Source: Phycomyces nitens
Taxonomy: Eukaryota > Mucoromycota > Mucoromycetes > Mucorales > Phycomycetaceae
NCBI GenBank assembly: GCA_022702545.1
Contig: JAHRBC010000008.1
Location: forward strand, 2,108,001-2,172,000
Direction of reading: 5' to 3'
DNA length: 64,000 nucleotides
In this document: piece by piece, positions 31,823-43,818 of the stretch
How positions within the stretch are numbered: position 1 is the stretch's first letter
Layout: every line of letters starts with the position of its first letter
The notes under the pieces: model-generated
Databases searched by the model: none
Seen by the model: the letters and a program-made list of their open reading frames with translations, nothing else
Told to the model about the DNA's origin: nothing
Made by a program: the position numbers and the translations under genes

Positions 31823-33526
31823 CTAGAGTGTCATTTGACCGGCATGACCACCCGCAAGACTCAATACATTTCTGAATCCAATTGCTGTCCCTCTTCCGCT
31901 CCTGGCGGCCATGGTCTCCAACAGCAACACAAACACACTCTGGACAAAGTCATGCATACTCCTTCGCAACAAAAGGCAGGCCGCAATCCAATAAAACATG
32001 TTCTGGTACCTGTGGGTCTTGCGCATGGTCTGGGTCACTACCATCTTGATACTGGCCTGGGTCCTTTGTATGGATCCGAACAGCAATCTAAATATGAATG
32101 TCGTCCAGGTTCGCTCGTTGATCGGTGGTCTTCTTCTTCTGGGCTGTGTACTTGACTGCTGCTGCTGCTGTTGATACTGCCGACTTCGCTGTAGGGATGA
32201 TAGTTTGCGGCTTAATGAAGATGAGAATTCAGGGTGAGGTGAACTTTGGGGTGATTTGGAATGAGTAGGCCCAACAATGGGTGTAAGGGACCCTACTGGA
32301 GTGCCATACACTGTGGCTGTAAATGATGGTCTTCTTTGTGGTAAGGATGATGATAATGGTGTGAATTGGAGTTTATGTGGAACGACCGTCTCGAGAGTGT
32401 CATAGTATACTGTGTGTAGAGAAGTGGTTGAGCTACAGCGGCTATTGTTGCTAGGCGACAGAGGCGGTGATGGCAGGGTCGATGGAAAAAGGTCCCTGTA
32501 GAGCTTGTCATTCTTGACATCCCACTCATATTCATCTGTGCCTCCCTGATCTGCAGCATCATATAGAGGGTGAGTGTGTGTGTGTTGATATGATTGACTG
32601 TCTTTTGTTACCTTTGCAGAGAGAGTCAGGGTCAACGAGCTCAAGGAGTTCTTTTGGGCTTGGGAAGCCAACTCTGTGTCTGGCTTCATCAGACAACATC
32701 ATCTTGACCATCTGCCACAGACCAGTGTACATCCAGCCGAAACAAAGTAAACTGACCGAGCCGGTCATTGAAGGGTATCGGCGCAAGATTTGAAGGACAG
32801 CCTTGACGAGTGTGGGGTCCTGTGTGACTTTGTTAATAGATAATCTATAAAGATTTATATATACATATATACATATATAAAAATATAAAAATATAAAAAT
32901 ATAAATAATAATAATAATAGATATATTTACCATTGGCAGGGAACGGGCGTCCTTAAAGTCTACAATGACTGCAATGTCAACCAGGCTTCCAGTATCTCTG
33001 CTGATCTGCAACAACATTCGTCTGGTTGTCTCGAGTATAAAGATGACAAAGGGACGCAAGAACTCGGTTATATTTGTGGAAGATTCTGGCAAGTGGCGGA
33101 TTTGAATGATAAGAATTGGACGACCAGCCTTGTCATGCTTATGAAAGAAACAAAAAGGCTGGCTAACAAAGGACGGCACAGAGTCTAGTCCAATAGAATC
33201 TACGTTTTCTTTGATACGCCAACGAATGGTGTCGAGTAGGAATGAGAGTGCATGAGGTAGTGAAAATTTGTTCTTTGCCAAAAAACGAAAGAGGGTGGCT
33301 AAAATAAAGAAGGTTTAGTGTTGGTGATGTGCTGTAAAGTAAATAGAGATTTACCTCTGTCCTTTGCATAGTCCTCGACCATGGCAGCCTCTTTTGGAGA
33401 CAGCCCAAACTCTTGGATAAGCAACGGGATTTCTCTGAATAGAGCGGCTTCCATGCTATCGATGGTTGGCCCATGCTCAGAGTACAATCTGTTCAAATTA
33501 CAGAGACGCTGCTTGTGGAACTCCAT
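31823..33526 (-). CDS. CRAL-TRIO (Sec14-like) lipid-binding protein with hydrophobic tail
   Basis: Four exons (33355-33526, 32931-33298, 32612-32819, 31823-32550) sum to 1476 nt, giving 491 aa. The start MEFHKQRLCNLNRLYSEHGP opens a helical N-domain (LSPKEAAMVEDYAKDRGATL). The CRAL-TRIO fold follows: FCFFHKHDKAGRPILIIQIR, GSLVDIAVIVDFKDARSLPM, LQILRRYPSMTGSVSLLCFG and the end GFPSPKELLELVDPDSL. A Ser/Pro-rich, probably disordered linker (STLPSPPLSPSNNS, a poly-Gln run) leads to a C-terminal hydrophobic helix (NMFYWIAACLLLRRS and SVFVLLLETMAARSG) that could anchor it to a membrane. CRAL-TRIO proteins move phosphoinositides, sterols or other lipids; the ligand here is unknown. Confidence 0.88.
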
Positions 33527-34466
33527 AGGAAGAATAAGAAGAAGAAAGAAGGTAAAGGAGAAAGAAAGATTGAAGATTGAAGATTGAAGCTTTACGGGGA
33601 AAGATTTTTTTTATCTTTTTCTCTTCACGTGAAATTTTTAATGCCTTGAAAAATGTATAAATTTGTACTGTATTTGTGTCTTCTTTTTTTTTTCTTTTTG
33701 GCTGCATGCACTCTATATACATCAACTGGGATTCAATTTCCTTTTCTTTCTTTTGTACTGATGAATTTGATTAAAGGTATGATGGTTGAATTGAAACAAG
33801 AAAATTAGTGGTGGTTATTAAAGAAGAAGAAGAAGAAGAAAAAGAAGGTATTTATCTATAAAAAGAAAGAAGAAAGATAATTCAATGTATCGCCATAAAT
33901 CAGCACAGATCTTTAGACGCGGGGTAAAGCAATGGATAAAGTTAATTATTAAAAAGGGTGTAACATGTGAAGAAATACACACTTATACACATATATTTTT
34001 TGGGAGCTTGATATGCTGGCTATTGCGTCACCCACACCTAAAATCCCAATCGCTTCTAATGCCAAAAGAACCATATTTGGGCATTGGATGGTCTGCGGAT
34101 GAACAATAATCCCGAAATATCAATCTGCCTAATATTCATTCTCCCTACTCCTTATTATATCTCTCTCTGTGTGTGTGTAGTAAGAATGTACTCTTATATT
34201 TTATTCAGCCAACTGACCGTCTGCCTGACTGTCTAGCAAGATTTGTATTTTATTTATTTATATATATACTACCACTACTACCACTGCTGCTGCTGCTATA
34301 GAATAACACTAATGAACAAGCAAGTATTCTTATTTTAATACACTTTACTATTCCGGTTTATTCGCATCAATATTCTAATTTTCTCCTTTTTTTTTCCTTT
34401 TTCCTTTTTCCTTTCTATCTCTTTCTCTCTTATTATTATTTGTATTGTTTTTGATTGGAATCCTTA
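33527..34466. other. Divergent intergenic region
   Basis: Contains GAA (33821-33850) and CT-rich low-complexity tracts and a (TGTG) run at 34170. It serves two divergent genes. No further feature. Confidence 0.6.
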
Positions 34467-35133
34467 ATGTTGAATAGCAAATCCGCATTAACCACGTTCA
34501 ATACAATGATTAACCAGCTCAAAGGTAAACTATCCAATCCACCAGAACCCTACTAATCAGCCATCCGTTCTTCTTTTTTTTTTGTCACTCTAGAGAATCC
34601 TGTCAACTGGGCTTTGGTTGCAGTATGCTGACGTATATACACAATTGTCGAAATCTCATCTTGATAAATCAATTAGATTCTTGCCTACATGGTCCGTTCC
34701 TATGTCAGGTCATCAAAGACTATCGATATCCCCGCCAAACATCCTGAAGTAATGGTCTTTCGCAACTATACACCCAAGGACCTCTTGCCTTTTGATGGCA
34801 ACGGTAAGGATGGCCGGATTCTAATGGGTGTCAATGGCAGTGTCTATGATGTCACCAGAGGACGCAACTTTTATGGTCCAGGTAAGACGTGGTGTCCATC
34901 TATTGTTTATTGACTCAATCAAACAAGGTGGTCCGTATGAGAACTTTGGTGGACATGATGCTTCGCGTGGACTGGCCAAAAACTCGTTTGATGAAGACAT
35001 GATCACAGACCCCATGGGTCCAATTGACAAGCTAGAGGATTTGGCAACTGAGGAATGGGAATCCTTGCGTGAATGGGAACAGCATTTTGCCACAAAGTAC
35101 TTGCTGGTTGGAAAGTTTATCGAGAATGAATAA
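34467..35133 (+). CDS. DAP1: Dap1/PGRMC-like cytochrome b5-fold heme protein
   Basis: Four exons (34467-34524, 34594-34622, 34677-34881, 34928-35133) sum to 498 nt, giving 165 aa. The N-terminus MLNSKSALTTFNTMINQLK is followed by a membrane helix (NWALVAILAYMVRSYV). The MAPR-type cytochrome b5 domain runs from VFRNYTPKDLLPFDGNG through GRILMGVNGSVYDVTRGRNF and YGPGGPYENFGGHDASRGLA. The Tyr in the FYGPGGPY block corresponds to the heme-coordinating Tyr of this family, which replaces the His pair of true cytochrome b5. Dap1 binds heme and supports sterol-synthesis P450s (Erg11) at the ER. One internal exon is 29 nt. Confidence 0.92.
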
Positions 35134-35149
35134 TGAAATGAATGAATGA

Positions 35150-35175
35150 ACGAATGAATCATCGATTCTGTTTCA

Positions 35176-35207
<32 letters not shown>

Positions 35208-35339
35208 ATATATGTGTGTGTGTATTTAAAGGTCTCAAAAAAAAAGAGAGAGAGTTGACATTATAGGCGTATTGTTTATATACTATTGGAATTCCAAGTT
35301 CAACTTTCTTGTATTAGTTGGTGGTTCAAGTAGACTGTA
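35150..35339. repeat. (TA)n/(TG)n microsatellite between convergent genes
   Basis: A TATATA run passes into a TGTG run at about 35178-35222, between the stops of the Dap1-like and UDP-xylose synthase genes. Confidence 0.85.
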
Positions 35340-36640
35340 TCAAAGCAAGCCTTCTGTCATTTGAAGTCTGAACCAGTCCACTGTCTCTTGTAGCCCCTGG
35401 TGGACATCAAAACTAGGCTTCCAACCCAAATATTGGATTGCCCGTGTGATGTCTGGCTTTCTCTTTTTTGGGTCGTCGGTCGGACAAGGCAAGGTCTTGA
35501 TGAGCACATCGGTGGATGGGCGGCCCTGGAGAACCTTTTCTCGAATAATGTCTGCAAAGTCCCTAATCGTGTATTCATCTGGATTGCCAATATTGACGGG
35601 TTGCTGGTAGTTTTTGTTCATCAGCAGAATCAGGCCATCTATCAGGTCATGAACGTATTGAAATGATCTCGTTTGCTCTCCATCACCATATATCGTGAGG
35701 GGTTCGCCTCCAAGCGCCTGCATGATAAAGTTGCTTACCACACGGCCATCTGCAGGTGACATTCTAGGACCTATTTGAAGATTAAGAGCCCTGAAGATTG
35801 CTAGGGATTGGCTTACCATAGGTGCTATAGAAAGAAAGGCTATTAAAAAGATGTCATTTTGTTTTTTTAAAAAAGAATCAAACTTACTTGAAGATCCGGG
35901 CCACCCGTACGTCGACATCATTCTGGCGCATGTAAGAGTACGTCAAGGTCTCTGCGATACGCTTGCCTTCGTCATAACATGCTCTGGGCCCAATAGGATT
36001 CACATGGCCCCAGTAGGTCTCCTTTTGAGGATGTTCTTCTGGGTCGCCATAGACCTCTGGTTTAAATGGTTAGCTTGCTTATGGCTGATAAAATGAGTGT
36101 ATTACCAGATGTAGAAGTGAGCAGGAATCTGGCTTTTGTCCGCTTTGCTAAACCAAGCATGTTTATGGTGCCCATCACACTCGTCTTTACTGTTTTTGTG
36201 GGGTTGTATTGGTAGTGAGGGGGGGAGGCAGGGCAGGCAAGATGGTATATCTGAGACACTTCGATCATAAATGGATCAACCACATCATGACGGATGAGCT
36301 CAAAGTGCGGGTGTCCTACCCAGTGCTGAATATTGCGTTTTGTGCCAGTAAAAAAGTTGTCAAGGACGATGACTTCATGGCCCATAAGCATCAAACGGTC
36401 TACGAGGTGCGACCCAACGAATCCAGCCCCACCAGTGACCAGGATGCGTTTGCGATCGGACGGCTGCAGGTTACGGACAGGAGGAAAGGCTTTTATTGAC
36501 TTGTAGATTATCGTGTCATTGACTTTATCGACAACATGATCTGTGGGGGTGGTTGGCAGGTAGAGTTCACGTAGACGACAAAGGCTGACCTGCGACCCTA
36601 CGCTTTCGTGTCCAATGGTATCTACTGTGGCAAGTGTCAT
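35340..36640 (-). CDS. UXS1: UDP-glucuronate decarboxylase (UDP-xylose synthase)
   Basis: Four exons (36106-36640, 35888-36056, 35817-35824, 35340-35770) sum to 1143 nt, giving 380 aa. The Rossmann NAD site is [18 protein letters not shown]. The catalytic residues of the SDR family are in LLTSTSGEVYGDP and the YxxxK block [10 protein letters not shown]. Further signatures are [45 protein letters not shown] and [18 protein letters not shown]. The enzyme converts UDP-glucuronate to UDP-xylose, a donor for glycans and capsular or wall polysaccharides. The third exon is only 8 nt (35817-35824): it supplies the bases joining AA and GT to make AAC ACC TAT GGT, the conserved NTYG. No transmembrane N-terminus is obvious, unlike animal UXS1, so a cytosolic form is likely. 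Confidence 0.95.
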
Positions 36641-36934
36641 TATTTTAATATATAATAATATAAAAAAGCAAGTTTTGATTTCTGCTGAAGAATAAGAGAA
36701 AGAGAGACAAAAAGAAAAGAAGAAGAAGAAGAAGAAGAGGGCATTCTGTGGGATTGCGCTTTAAATCGACACAGAAATGCGACAATGGAATACAAACAAA
36801 CATATTGTGTTACAATATTATTTACCATCATTATTTATATATATATAATATATAATATAATGATATAATATATATAAAGAACTCCTCCTGCTTCAAATTT
36901 ATGCTCTTATTGTTTATTGTGGGCAAGGAAACAA

Positions 36935-36980
<46 letters not shown>

Positions 36981-36990
36981 TATTTATTGT
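36641..36990. repeat. AT microsatellite region
   Basis: GAA tract at 36718-36737 and a long (AT)n run at about 36939-36979 between the UDP-xylose synthase start and the Rab stop. Confidence 0.85.
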
Positions 36991-37846
<856 letters not shown>

Positions 37847-39639
37847 TTAAAACTATATTCAACTAGAAGATTTGAGTATAAAACGGGTGTTTGGCTTTTT
37901 ATTTCAAAAGAAGAAGAAGAAGAAGAAGAAGAAAGAAAAAGGGAATAACGGATCAAATAAAATAAAAAATAAAATAAAATAAAATAAAAAAAAGGACTCG
38001 AGAGAAAGAGGAGGAAGTGAGGGACTGTGTGCATGGGGGGGAGTGTTTCTTTTGTGTGTGTGTGTGTGTGTGTGTGAGGGCAGAATTACTACTTGCACCA
38101 CATCTCGCCCATCTACATCTCAATAATGTCTATGTGTTAATGAAAATCATACTGGTCTTGCACTGTCAGCACCTTTACCATTCACTGATATCCTCAGCAG
38201 GTATCAAGCCTTTTTCTTATCAAACTCCTTTGATGATCAAATCCACGCAAGTTCTAGACTATTGGATTAGTGAAAAAAAAGGGGTGTTGATTACCTTTTA
38301 ATAGGGTTTTTTTTGTATTGCTTATAAAAGTAAAATCACCAAAGTTTAATGTATAGCTGATTACTGGATTTTTCCAATAATTTCTTTTTTTTAAATGGCG
38401 CCTGTTTAATTTTTCTGGCGCCGGTATATATAATGTGTATTCCGCTAAATCATATGTGCGTTCTTTATTGCGTTTATGGTGGTTGGGTTTTAAACTCAAG
38501 CAATTATGAGTAATCTGTTTTTTTATTTATTATGATTTATTTAAAAAATAACATTGGTGCTTGTTGTTTGCAATTAGAATAATATCCAATTGTTCTTTAT
38601 TGACCAGTTTTGTTTTGTAGGAAACATTACCTTTAGAACGGATATTAAACTATTTTCATTGGCGTTTGATGCCAAGGAATGCCATCCTAATCCACGGCCG
38701 TTATTCCAGAGTACAGTCCGTGTAAATAATAGATTCGGCTACGAGTTTGTATTTTTTACTTTCAAAGCCTTTGTCTATTCTTGCCACTTTAGACAGAAAT
38801 AAGGCTACCCGTCATGTATCTAGAAACATTTATAGCATACCTGATCTGCTAAATGTTATTCTATAACCTATTGATCAAGATTTTCTGTAATCAAGTTACT
38901 TTTTAACCTCATCTTTCTTTCTTTCTGAGATCTTGTCAAAGTGTTTTGTGGACAAAGCTTGTCAGAGGTTTTTGGAATCATTAGACTTTCTGAGTCTCTC
39001 ACTTTTGGGCTATAAAATGTAAAATTTGAAATGACCCTCGTATCTTGTTCTGCTACTTCTTTTTTCCTTTTTGCTTGGCATGCCAGCCCCCACCGTTAAT
39101 CGCTTAATAAAAGAATTATAAAGGCCATAATCAATATAATGATTTTGACATTCTGACTTTCTCGGATGCTGAATTCAATCTTTCAGGCTGTAAAGCTCTT
39201 GTTCATCTTATTTGGTACTCGTTGGTATTTAATAAAATTATGGTATCAAGCATCATTTTCCCCCTCAATAACCTGGAACTTCAAATCTAGCCCAGTGTTG
39301 ATCATTTGTGGCTGGTTATATTATCTAAAGAAAGTCTTACAAGAGTAAAATATTACTTTGCACTAATGAATCTCTCCGAATATAAGTGTGGTAGAATGAG
39401 AAAATAAAGGGCAAGAGACAATCCTCAAATGCTGTACAAATCCAATCAATATTTGCGATGGAAATTAATATTGGTTTCTTTTTTTTTATGAGTAAAAGCA
39501 ACGACTGGTGACCATGTAGGCACTCCTTTAAATACATGCTGATAGAAATGGCTACAAGTTTCTTTATATCTGTGCATTAATAATTATATACACGCTTTGG
39601 GAAAATATTTTGCATGATATAAAGTAATTTAAAAAAATA
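37847..39639. other. Gene-poor interval with simple repeats
   Basis: Starts with the 5' region of the Rab gene, including (GAA)n at 37908-37935, AAAAT units at 37955-37992 and (TG)n at 38056-38076. The rest (38.1-39.6 kb) is AT-rich without any supported gene. Confidence 0.6.
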
Positions 39640-40620
39640 GGAGCTTGTCAACAAGGCTTTTAATATATTTTAGATGTCTAGTTGGTTAAAGGCATTAACA
39701 AGATCTACTGCCAAGACGGTTGGGTAGCATGATACTCATATGACCTGCTCATGCCCTGTCCTTCAAGCATGTCTTGTGGCAGTTCAGTATTACAGCATAC
39801 CTTATCCATCCTTGTAGGGAGTGAGAGTATTGGTTTTGTCATGTCTGTCCAGAACATCTATACCAATTCCATTAATTTAACAAGTTGTGCCTTTATCGAG
39901 TACCACAGATTTTCTTTTCTTAGAAAAGGTCTGACTATATGAAAAACAAATGGTGCCAAAGGGGAACCAGCAATACTTATATTCACTCTCTTTGCATCTA
40001 CTTTTACAACCGTAAGATCTCCAACTTTTGACCAACTATAGTCTCTTATTAAAGACACACTTTTCACAGATAGGCTTTTATAACCCAGGAGAGATTTTGG
40101 ACCTTTAAAATGATCACACAACTTTTACCTTGCTTCTTCAAAAACAATAGATTGGTTGTTGTCAAGCATCTCTATAAAAAAAAGCGAGTACTCAGAAAAC
40201 AATCTCTTTGCTTTATGTCTATTGTTTTATTATCTGACCAGGAAGCAGTGTTTCATTGCTATTATTGAATTTGGTGAGTATTTTGCAAGTGTTACTACAA
40301 GGTATATCGGATTGCACTGTCGCTTGTGTTACTGACAGCCCTTGATGGATTATTCAAATAGGCCTTTCAATTTGATCTTGTCCATACTTCTTATACTTTC
40401 TGGTAGAAGCAGTAGGGACTTGCTAAACATCTTTAAGTAGATTGTCCATTACCTCTATTGTTGTTGATTGAGGTTTAGGAATTGTGTCAAGATCAATAAG
40501 CATTAAAGGCTGTCGTTTTTGATGGCTGTTTTATCATTTTTCTCGATAGCACTGTCATCAAATACTTGGAAGCGATTATTCTTCAGCGTTATAATGAGCA
40601 AGTCCATTTTTTTTAGAATC
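39640..40620 (-). pseudogene. Degenerate IS630/Tc1-superfamily transposase
   Basis: On the minus strand, a helix-turn-helix region (RKYKKYGQDQIERPI, then QGLSVTQATVQSDIP) at about 40400-40250 is followed by a central block YSWSKVGDLTVVKVDAKRV then NISIAGSPLAPF at about 40050-39950. These resemble the N-terminal DNA-binding part and the WSKVGD...VNISI block of fungal IS630/Tc1-like transposases. Many stops and frame changes are present, and the Asp/Glu catalytic blocks cannot be read. It is an old copy. Confidence 0.55.
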
Positions 40621-41413
40621 AAATGAAAAAAAAATCAAAAATTGTCTCAATCTCAAGCAAAAACACTGTATTTATTATCTATATATTCTACATACTCCTA
40701 TTTCTTGATGTGCCATTATATATCTCTCCTTTCTTTTTTCTGAGTCACATCTTTTCTGCGTTTAATTATTGGTTTAAGCATGACTAGAATATGAATAATA
40801 AAAGGAAATGCATGTCAAGTCCAGTGCCTTATACCTTGAAAAGCATGCAAAACTCAAAAGGGGGGAATTGATAATAGATGTGTTAATCAGGACTAATAAA
40901 AGGCCCATTGTCACTAAACTCTTCAAATATCCTGGCCTTTTCTTTGTGGTTTAGATCCAAGGACATAAATGGCATAAAAACCCCTTTATATATATATTTT
41001 GATATAGGGCCAACATCCACTCTAAATTGCACTATTGGATACCGCCATGAGAGTGATTTGAAAGGCAATAACGATAGTTTTACTTGTCAAATTATTATTA
41101 TTATTATTATTAGAGGCCAAAGTATAGCTGTCTTTATGATATCTTTTTTTAACAAAAGAAAAATGTACCAAATGTTATACAAGAACAATCGATGGTATTT
41201 AACAGCTAAAAGGAAAATCTGATTTGTCTATATATGTATTTGAAACAGTTTCAATCTCAAGCAGAAAAACTATATTATTATTTTGTGAAAGGGACTGGCA
41301 ATCCAAGTATTAGAAAGTCAAAATCAGCTCAAGTTCCAAGACAGCTCAAACTTCATTTCTTGCTAAAACCCTTTTCTTTTTTTGCATTCTATTCACAAGA
41401 ACATTCTTTACTA
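40621..41413. other. Intergenic
   Basis: AT-rich with a TTA trinucleotide run (41094-41112); no supported gene. Confidence 0.5.
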
Positions 41414-42060
41414 ATGGCTGACAGAGGAGTATGATTAAGTTTAAATTTACCCTTGGCATACTAAATGAACTCATTCCATCATAATATAATCCTAATTGTT
41501 AATGTAGGCACATCGAGGTCATCATTCCGGAGGACGAGGTGGTGAACGTGGACGTGGTGGACGTGGTGGTGGACGTGGTGGACGCGGTGGGTATCAGCAG
41601 TCGGGTCACCCACAAAAAAAGGAATCCATCTTGGATCTTGGAAAGTACATGGAGAAGAAGGTGCGCGTAAGATTCAATGGAGGAAGAGAAGGTAAGAAAC
41701 AAAACAGTACGCTGTGGTTGATGAATAGGTATTTTGGGGGTGGGCACCTACTCATGTAGATCGGCCGTGTTTTGTTATTTGATAGTTGTTGGAAAGTTGA
41801 TGGGCTATGACCCGCTACTGAATTTGGTGCTGGATGATACAATTGAGTACATGAGAGGTAAAGTTGAATACGGTGGCCAAGATACAAAAGACGCTTATAC
41901 CTGGCTCTGTTGGCTTCGTTACTGTGTAGATTTGGAAACTGGATATGTGACAAATGAGACTAGAGAGCTTGGTCTGGCTGTTTTGCGTGGCACTGCAGTA
42001 ATTCTGATATCACCCTTTGATGGATCCGAAGAGATCGAGAACCCGTTCTTGGCACAGTAA
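41414..42060 (+). CDS. LSM7: U6 snRNA-associated Sm-like protein LSm7
   Basis: Four exons (41414-41428, 41508-41691, 41786-41857, 41930-42060) sum to 402 nt, giving 133 aa. The Sm fold is clear: KKESILDLGKYMEKKVRVRF (Sm1 start), VVGKLMGYDPLLNLVLDDTI (Sm1 end) and LGLAVLRGTAVILISP (Sm2, with the RG of the RNA-binding loop). LSm7 is part of the LSm1-7 (decapping) and LSm2-8 (U6 snRNA) rings. The N-terminus is unusual: MADRGAHRGHHSGGRGGERG continues as a Gly/Arg-rich stretch of about 35 residues before the Sm fold. The first coding exon is 15 nt. Confidence 0.93.
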
Positions 42061-43442
42061 TATTTTTTTCTCTTTTTTTTTAAGAAAAATGGCATGAGAA
42101 ATGAAGTGCAAACATACTTTGTGAGCAAGATCTTTATTGAAAATGGCGTGCACAAACGAGAATTTTACATACATACAAAGTTGAAAAATGACGAATAAAA
42201 TACAGTAATGGACGTCTTTGACACGTTACAAGCCATAAAATACTATTTGGTAGCAGATCATGGCTAGGAAAAGTATGTGCATCATAGTCTAGAAACTGAT
42301 TCTCCAAGAAGAAGAAAAACATGGACAAAATGGTAACCAAACTGCTGAAATGGTGTTTTGCAATGCGCAAATGTTATTATATTTCAAAATCTGGATTCCT
42401 TGCCAATATATCAAAATTAGCATTTGTGATTGTCAGGTTTTCTACTATTGAGTCAGGTGGTCAATACACGCCAGCGATATACCGAGTTCCACAACCCACA
42501 CATTTGAATGGTTTATGTGGATATATCATATAAAGTGCACATGGATTCAAATACTAGTTTATTTTCCAATAATGACCAACTAGATACGATATAGACGACT
42601 AGAGATCAATGAGTCCACAAGCGGCATCTCTATACAAGTCTAGTATCAAGAAGTTTCACTGTAAACCCACATATGCAAGTTATTTTTACGAGTCTTTATA
42701 TGATAGACTTAATATTAAGAGCTCATCATTATATACTTGAAAGGTATTTTCTATTTTTTTTTAGTTTGTATATACTCTTTGTTTATTTGCCAAAATTGAC
42801 ATTGACTGACAACCAGGATTAATTTGGGTATATTTTACTGAGAAATGAGCATATAAAACATATTAACGCAGCTATACATTTAGCCTTGAATCGATCTTAA
42901 TCTTGTATAAATACCAAAAGTCTTTCTCAAGAAATATTATATATTAGCTAAAAGAATATTCTTTGGACTTGCTAATCCCAGCGGTATTAATTTTGGGGCT
43001 TTGTTACAAGTGACTAAAAACAAATATCAGATTGATACCTGACAAAACCTTGACTAATTCAACTATGTTTATATTGAATTGGAAGATATGTCAAGCCTCG
43101 ACTGGGTGTATCTTGCTAATGCTTGACTTAGATAAGTTTTGCAATAGATCACCACCAACTAGGACGTTTAGGATAAATAGGAATATAGAGAATTGAATGC
43201 TTTTATTGATACAAATCGTTGTAGTATTTATACAGATTTTATAAGTGAAACTATCTAAACTAATTACTTTTTACTCAAGACGCATTGGTTATCTCTTTAT
43301 GAGAGGCGATGAGAATATGTCTTGGTTTTACAAAAAGGGGAACCAATCGGTATAACATTGAGGACATATGTTAAAAGCATTACCGATTGGGTACCTGATT
43401 ATCTGGGTTATTATTTACTATGTCAATTCTGACATATAGCCA
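42061..43442. other. Gene-free AT-rich interval
   Basis: 1.4 kb of AT-rich DNA between LSM7 and the retrotransposon; no gene is seen. The last 30 bp contain a fragment identical to the LTR end (next entry). Confidence 0.5.
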
Positions 43443-43457
43443 AGATCAGGAACGACA
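43443..43457 (+). repeat. Remnant of an older LTR end
   Basis: AGATCAGGAACGACA is identical to the last 15 bases of the LTRs of the adjacent element and lies 11 bp before its 5' LTR. This suggests an earlier related insertion or a local duplication. Confidence 0.55.
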
Positions 43458-43468
43458 AACGACATTAG

Positions 43469-43779
43469 TGTCGGACATTATTTTGATGAATCCGTAAAAT
43501 CTGAAGATGATTAACCGCAGTACTTCTTTATGCGCAGTAACATCTTCCTGAGCATTAACCGCAGTACAATGTCTCTTCTTTTATGAAAATATCATATAAT
43601 AACTACTGCGGATAATGCGCAGTATTAGTTAGAGAACTATATAAGATAACCAAAGTCATAATAATAAAAAGTATCTTTTATCCTCTCTTTGATTTTACGT
43701 ATACTCCTGTTTCCCCAGTGGGATTGACCTTTTGGCTTTGTTATAGTAAAAGGAAGACCATCCCAGATCAGGAACGACA
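43469..43779 (+). repeat. 5' LTR
   Basis: Starts TGTCGGACATTATTTTGATG and ends ATCAGGAACGACA. It contains a TATA-like TATATAAGATAACC (43636-43650) as a likely promoter, and several GCAGTA/TACTGC repeats in direct and inverted order (43516-43625). Confidence 0.95.
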
Positions 43780-43781
43780 AT

Positions 43782-43794
43782 TGGTAGCTGAAGC
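43782..43794 (+). promoter_or_regulatory. Primer binding site
   Basis: TGGTAGCTGAAGC begins two bases after the LTR. TGGTAGC would pair with a tRNA 3' end such as initiator tRNA-Met (CTACCA end); the match beyond seven bases is not established. Confidence 0.5.
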
Positions 43795-43818
43795 TATTTT
43801 TCCTCCTAATAAATTTTG

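Noticed and set aside
38590..38802. 70-aa ORF at 38.6 kb
   Set aside because: Stands alone in AT-rich DNA, no motif, no splice partners.
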